From Anaerolineales bacterium (GTDB lineage Bacteria > Chloroflexota > Anaerolineae > Promineifilales > Promineifilaceae), in assembly GCA_020432595.1 (NCBI GenBank), contig JAGQGA010000209.1, positions 1 through 8,453 on the forward strand: a DNA stretch of 8,453 nucleotides, written 5' to 3'. The notes under the pieces are model-generated. The model worked only from the letters and a program-made list of their open reading frames with translations, ran no database searches and had not been told where the DNA came from. The position numbers and the translations under genes were made by a program. Within the stretch, counting starts at the first letter, position 1, and every line of letters starts with the position of its first letter. Of the stretch, positions 6,628 to 8,453 are shown piece after piece.

Positions 6628-6966
6628 CTATTTTTTCTTGCGCTGCTTCGCTTTCTCTACGGTAATCTCTTGTTCCTCGCCTAGCTGGCGATTGTCGCTC
6701 ACATTGGCACTCTTACCGCTGGTACGAATTTTATTCCCCCGGCCAATTTGCCAGTTGCCACTGACATTCACGTCAGATGCTTTTGCAGATGAGGTAGTCG
6801 GCATATTTTTCGCGCCTGGCTTCTGGCTGCTGTGGGTTTGCAATTCCGCTTCCATACCCTCTTTATTAGCCTTAATAAAAAAGCGACTCAATGATGATCG
6901 GAACAACCACAACACAATAATTATCGCTACTACGATAATCAACACAATTAACACGGTATCACTCAC
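6628..6966 (-). CDS. Small single-pass membrane protein with two RHIM-like tail repeats
   Basis: First gene of the STAND operon; I know no named family for it. With the GTG start at 6966, preceded by GGAGG at 5-nt spacing, the product has 112 residues. The upstream GTG at 6990 overlaps no ribosome site and is less likely. Residues 4-22 are a strongly hydrophobic helix (VLIVLIIVVAIIIVLWLF), followed by a basic stretch (RSSLSRFFIK), which predicts the tail in the cytoplasm. After a polar linker rich in Ser, Thr and Lys come two repeats 21 residues apart: NVSGNWQIGRGNKIRT (67-82) and NVSDNRQLGEEQEITV (88-103). The tail ends in KAKQRKKK. The Q-[IL]-G-x-x-[NQ]-x-I core resembles RHIM/PP amyloid signalling motifs; an alternative is a short beta-solenoid oligomerisation repeat. 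A role as membrane output of the adjacent STAND protein is an inference. Confidence 0.75.
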   Translation of the reverse strand: MSDTVLIVLIIVVAIIIVLWLFRSSLSRFFIKANKEGMEAELQTHSSQKPGAKNMPTTSSAKASDVNVSGNWQIGRGNKIRTSGKSANVSDNRQLGEEQEITVEKAKQRKKK

Positions 6967-7014
6967 GGGAACCTCCAAAAATACTGTCACAATAACTTTT
7001 TGCCAGATAATTTA

Positions 7015-7043
7015 AAATTAGCATGAAGTAAACCAATAGGCAA
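7015..7043 (-). promoter_or_regulatory. Predicted promoter of the membrane protein-STAND-M24 operon
   Basis: On the minus strand, TTGCCT (7043-7038) and TAATTT (7020-7015) are 17 bp apart, in an AT-rich stretch about 50 nt before the GTG start at 6966. Both boxes are imperfect and the call is tentative. It would separate this operon from the upstream transpeptidase gene, whose 3' end is followed by a hairpin. Confidence 0.4.
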
Positions 7044-7088
7044 GCACTAAACGGCGGCGAAAGGTTGACATAAGGTTTTTCGAGGCTG

Positions 7089-7148
7089 AGAGACGAAGAG
7101 ACTGCTACCTCGTAATCTCGTAATCTCTCAGTCTCTTAGTCTCTTGAT
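7089..7148 (-). terminator. Octamer-periodic hairpin downstream of the transpeptidase gene
   Basis: Directly after the TAA stop (7149-7151), five tandem octamers of the CTCTTAGT type run from 7109 to 7148. The outer part (7129-7144) forms a 16-nt inverted repeat with 7089-7104, with two mismatches and a 24-nt loop. On the minus strand the transcript would fold into a long stem, but no clean U-tract follows. Terminator or 3'-end stabiliser function is inferred from position; the repeat itself is certain. Confidence 0.55.
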
Positions 7149-8453
7149 TTAAACAAGCACAGCTGCCCCCCCGCGCCGGGTATCACCAGTGCCGACCAAA
7201 CGGCCGTTTTCCTCCCTTGCCACACTGTGCGCCCCGCCAAAATAGATGCTGCGCGTGTTCCAGCGGTTGATGGGGTAGCCGATGTTGGCAAGCTGGTAGA
7301 CGGCCACTTCGTCAAAACCGGCTTCGCACTGCAGCACGCCGTAATTGTCTACGTGGACGCGGGGGGCGTTAACGGCCGTTTCCAGCGGCATGGCAAAATC
7401 GAGCAGGTTGCTAATCGTCTGCAAAATGGCGCTGCGAATGCGGATGCTGCCGCCGCTGCCAACCACGAGGCGAGGCGAGCCGTCTTTGAGGATGACGGTG
7501 GGGGTCATCATGGTCGGGATGCGGCGGCCAGGGGGGCGAACGTGGAACCCCTGTGGGTGCAAATCGGCTTCGCCCAAAATGTTGTTGGGGATAAAGCCGG
7601 TACCGGGGACGACATAACCGGCCGATTCCCCCGCCGTGTGGGTCAGGCTGACCATTAGCCCATCGCCATCAATGACGCTGAGGTGGGTGGTGTTGCTGGG
7701 GCCAGGCGGTTCGCTGGCGGGCGGGGCTGGCCTGTTTTGGCGGATGTTGGCCTCAATTTCGGCCTGGTATTGGTCAATGTGGCTGTCGGCGAGGAAGGTG
7801 GAAACGGCCGTTTCCCACTCTGCCTGCGTACCACATGCTTCAATGGCATCGTCCCAACTGGGGCGAGCGCGGCTGGTGGCGGTCATCAGTTCGTAGAGAA
7901 TTTGCAGGTGGGGGGTGGAGCCGTGGCGATGTTGGCTGACGTGGAAGCGATCCATCAGCTTGAGGGTAAAGGCCGTTAGCACACCGCCGGTGGAGCTGGG
8001 AGGCGGCAGCAAAATTTCGTACCCCTGGTAGGGGATTCGCAGCGGCGGCACTTGGATGACCTGGTAGCTGGCGAGATCGGTGGGAGTGAGCAGCCCGCCG
8101 TTGGCTCGCTGGTCGCGCAAAATGGCTTGGGCTAAACGGCCGTTTCGGATCAACCCCTCTCCTTCCTCGGCAAGCTGCGCCAGCGTGTCGGCCAGATGGG
8201 GGATGAAGACGGTTTCGTGGGGTTGGATTAAACGGCCGTTTTGCTGAAAAATCCCCCGCATTTCCGCCGTGTGGGTGTAGAGCGGCGACAGCAGTTCGCA
8301 CGTTTGCGCCTGAAATGGTTCCAGCGGCGTGCCTTCACGCGCCAGCCGCAGGGCGGGCTGGAGCAGGGTGGGCAGGGGTAAACGGCCGTAATCGGCGGCC
8401 ATTTGGCACAGGCCAAAAAAGTTGCCCGGCACGGCAAATGAGGCGCGACCAAG
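7149..8453 (-). CDS. Gamma-glutamyltranspeptidase-like Ntn hydrolase (5' end outside window)
   Basis: Member of the gamma-glutamyltransferase family, which is made as a proenzyme and cleaves itself before a threonine to give large and small subunits. The frame stays open to the right edge, beginning LGRASFAVPGNFFGL, so the signal-peptide region and the arginine that binds the substrate carboxylate are not seen. The nucleophile is the first Thr of NTTHLSVID (codon 7691-7689), leaving a small subunit of 180 residues, near the usual size. Other family landmarks are YGRLPLPTLLQPALRLAREG, PPPSSTGG, PGTGFIPNN and the glycine loop GSGGSIRI. Several donor-site positions known from E. coli differ: the SSM motif is TMM, Asn411 aligns with Gly, and Asp433 with Glu. 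The true substrate may therefore not be glutathione. The gene is dense in the host palindrome (five exact copies, plus one with a mismatch). Confidence 0.9.
   Translation of the reverse strand, partial: LGRASFAVPGNFFGLCQMAADYGRLPLPTLLQPALRLAREGTPLEPFQAQTCELLSPLYTHTAEMRGIFQQNGRLIQPHETVFIPHLADTLAQLAEEGEGLIRNGRLAQAILRDQRANGGLLTPTDLASYQVIQVPPLRIPYQGYEILLPPPSSTGGVLTAFTLKLMDRFHVSQHRHGSTPHLQILYELMTATSRARPSWDDAIEACGTQAEWETAVSTFLADSHIDQYQAEIEANIRQNRPAPPASEPPGPSNTTHLSVIDGDGLMVSLTHTAGESAGYVVPGTGFIPNNILGEADLHPQGFHVRPPGRRIPTMMTPTVILKDGSPRLVVGSGGSIRIRSAILQTISNLLDFAMPLETAVNAPRVHVDNYGVLQCEAGFDEVAVYQLANIGYPINRWNTRSIYFGGAHSVAREENGRLVGTGDTRRGGAAVLV

Larger units (their letters stand above)
1039..8390. repeat. 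Highly iterated palindrome AACGGCCGTT (dispersed copies)
   Basis: Exact copies start at 1039, 3242, 3655, 4111, 7199, 7371, 7803, 8135 and 8231; a one-mismatch copy starts at 8381. Five are extended to AAACGGCCGTTT (3241, 7198, 7802, 8134, 8230). About 0.008 exact decamers are expected in this length by chance. Within genes all three frames are used: Thr-Ala-Val (3655, 4111, 7371, 7803), Asn-Gly-Arg (7199, 8135, 8231) and Arg-Pro (1039). The constraint is therefore on DNA, not protein. One copy forms the core of the hairpin after the M24 gene. Confidence 0.9.

Noticed and set aside
7227..7979. Several plus-strand open frames opposite the transpeptidase gene
   Set aside because: Composition typical of antisense reading of a GC-rich gene. 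The opposite strand has the nucleophile Thr and other family motifs.

Overview
The window reads as a piece of a moderately GC-rich, free-living bacterial chromosome, most likely Chloroflexota (Anaerolineae-type). That placement is an inference from gene content: a xisH/xisI pair, a STAND ATPase with TPR repeats, an M24 aminopeptidase and a gamma-glutamyltranspeptidase-like enzyme, with short periodic repeats between genes. No rRNA or tRNA is present to confirm it.

Plus strand, left part. The window opens inside lon; the end of the AAA+ module and the whole Ser-Lys protease domain are visible, followed by a clear intrinsic terminator. A good sigma70-type promoter then drives the overlapping pair xisH-xisI, which ends in a second repeat-plus-terminator unit. 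About 490 bases without an intact gene follow, possibly holding a decayed gene, and then an AT-rich Imm26-family immunity-like gene with no toxin beside it.

Minus strand, right part. From right to left: a 5'-truncated gamma-glutamyltranspeptidase-like gene; an octamer-repeat hairpin; a predicted promoter; and a compact four-gene run. That run consists of a small single-pass membrane protein whose tail carries two copies of an N-V-S-x-N-x-Q-[IL]-G motif, a STAND-type NTPase, a winged-helix/TPR protein coupled to it by an ATGA overlap, and an M24 metallopeptidase starting 12 nt after the TPR gene. The NTPase and TPR genes look like the two halves of one STAND signalling protein. The membrane protein is a plausible output partner: its tail motifs resemble RHIM/PP-type amyloid signalling motifs. 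This is the best candidate in the window for an undescribed system. The M24 gene is interrupted by a frameshift at a run of ten A residues, just before its last metal-binding glutamate.

Whole-window pattern. The palindrome AACGGCCGTT occurs nine times (about 0.008 expected by chance). It lies inside genes in all three reading frames and in one post-stop hairpin. It is confined to lon, the M24 gene and the transpeptidase gene, and is absent from xisHI, imm26 and the STAND genes. It behaves like a highly iterated palindrome of the host genome and marks the genes that lack it as probable later arrivals.
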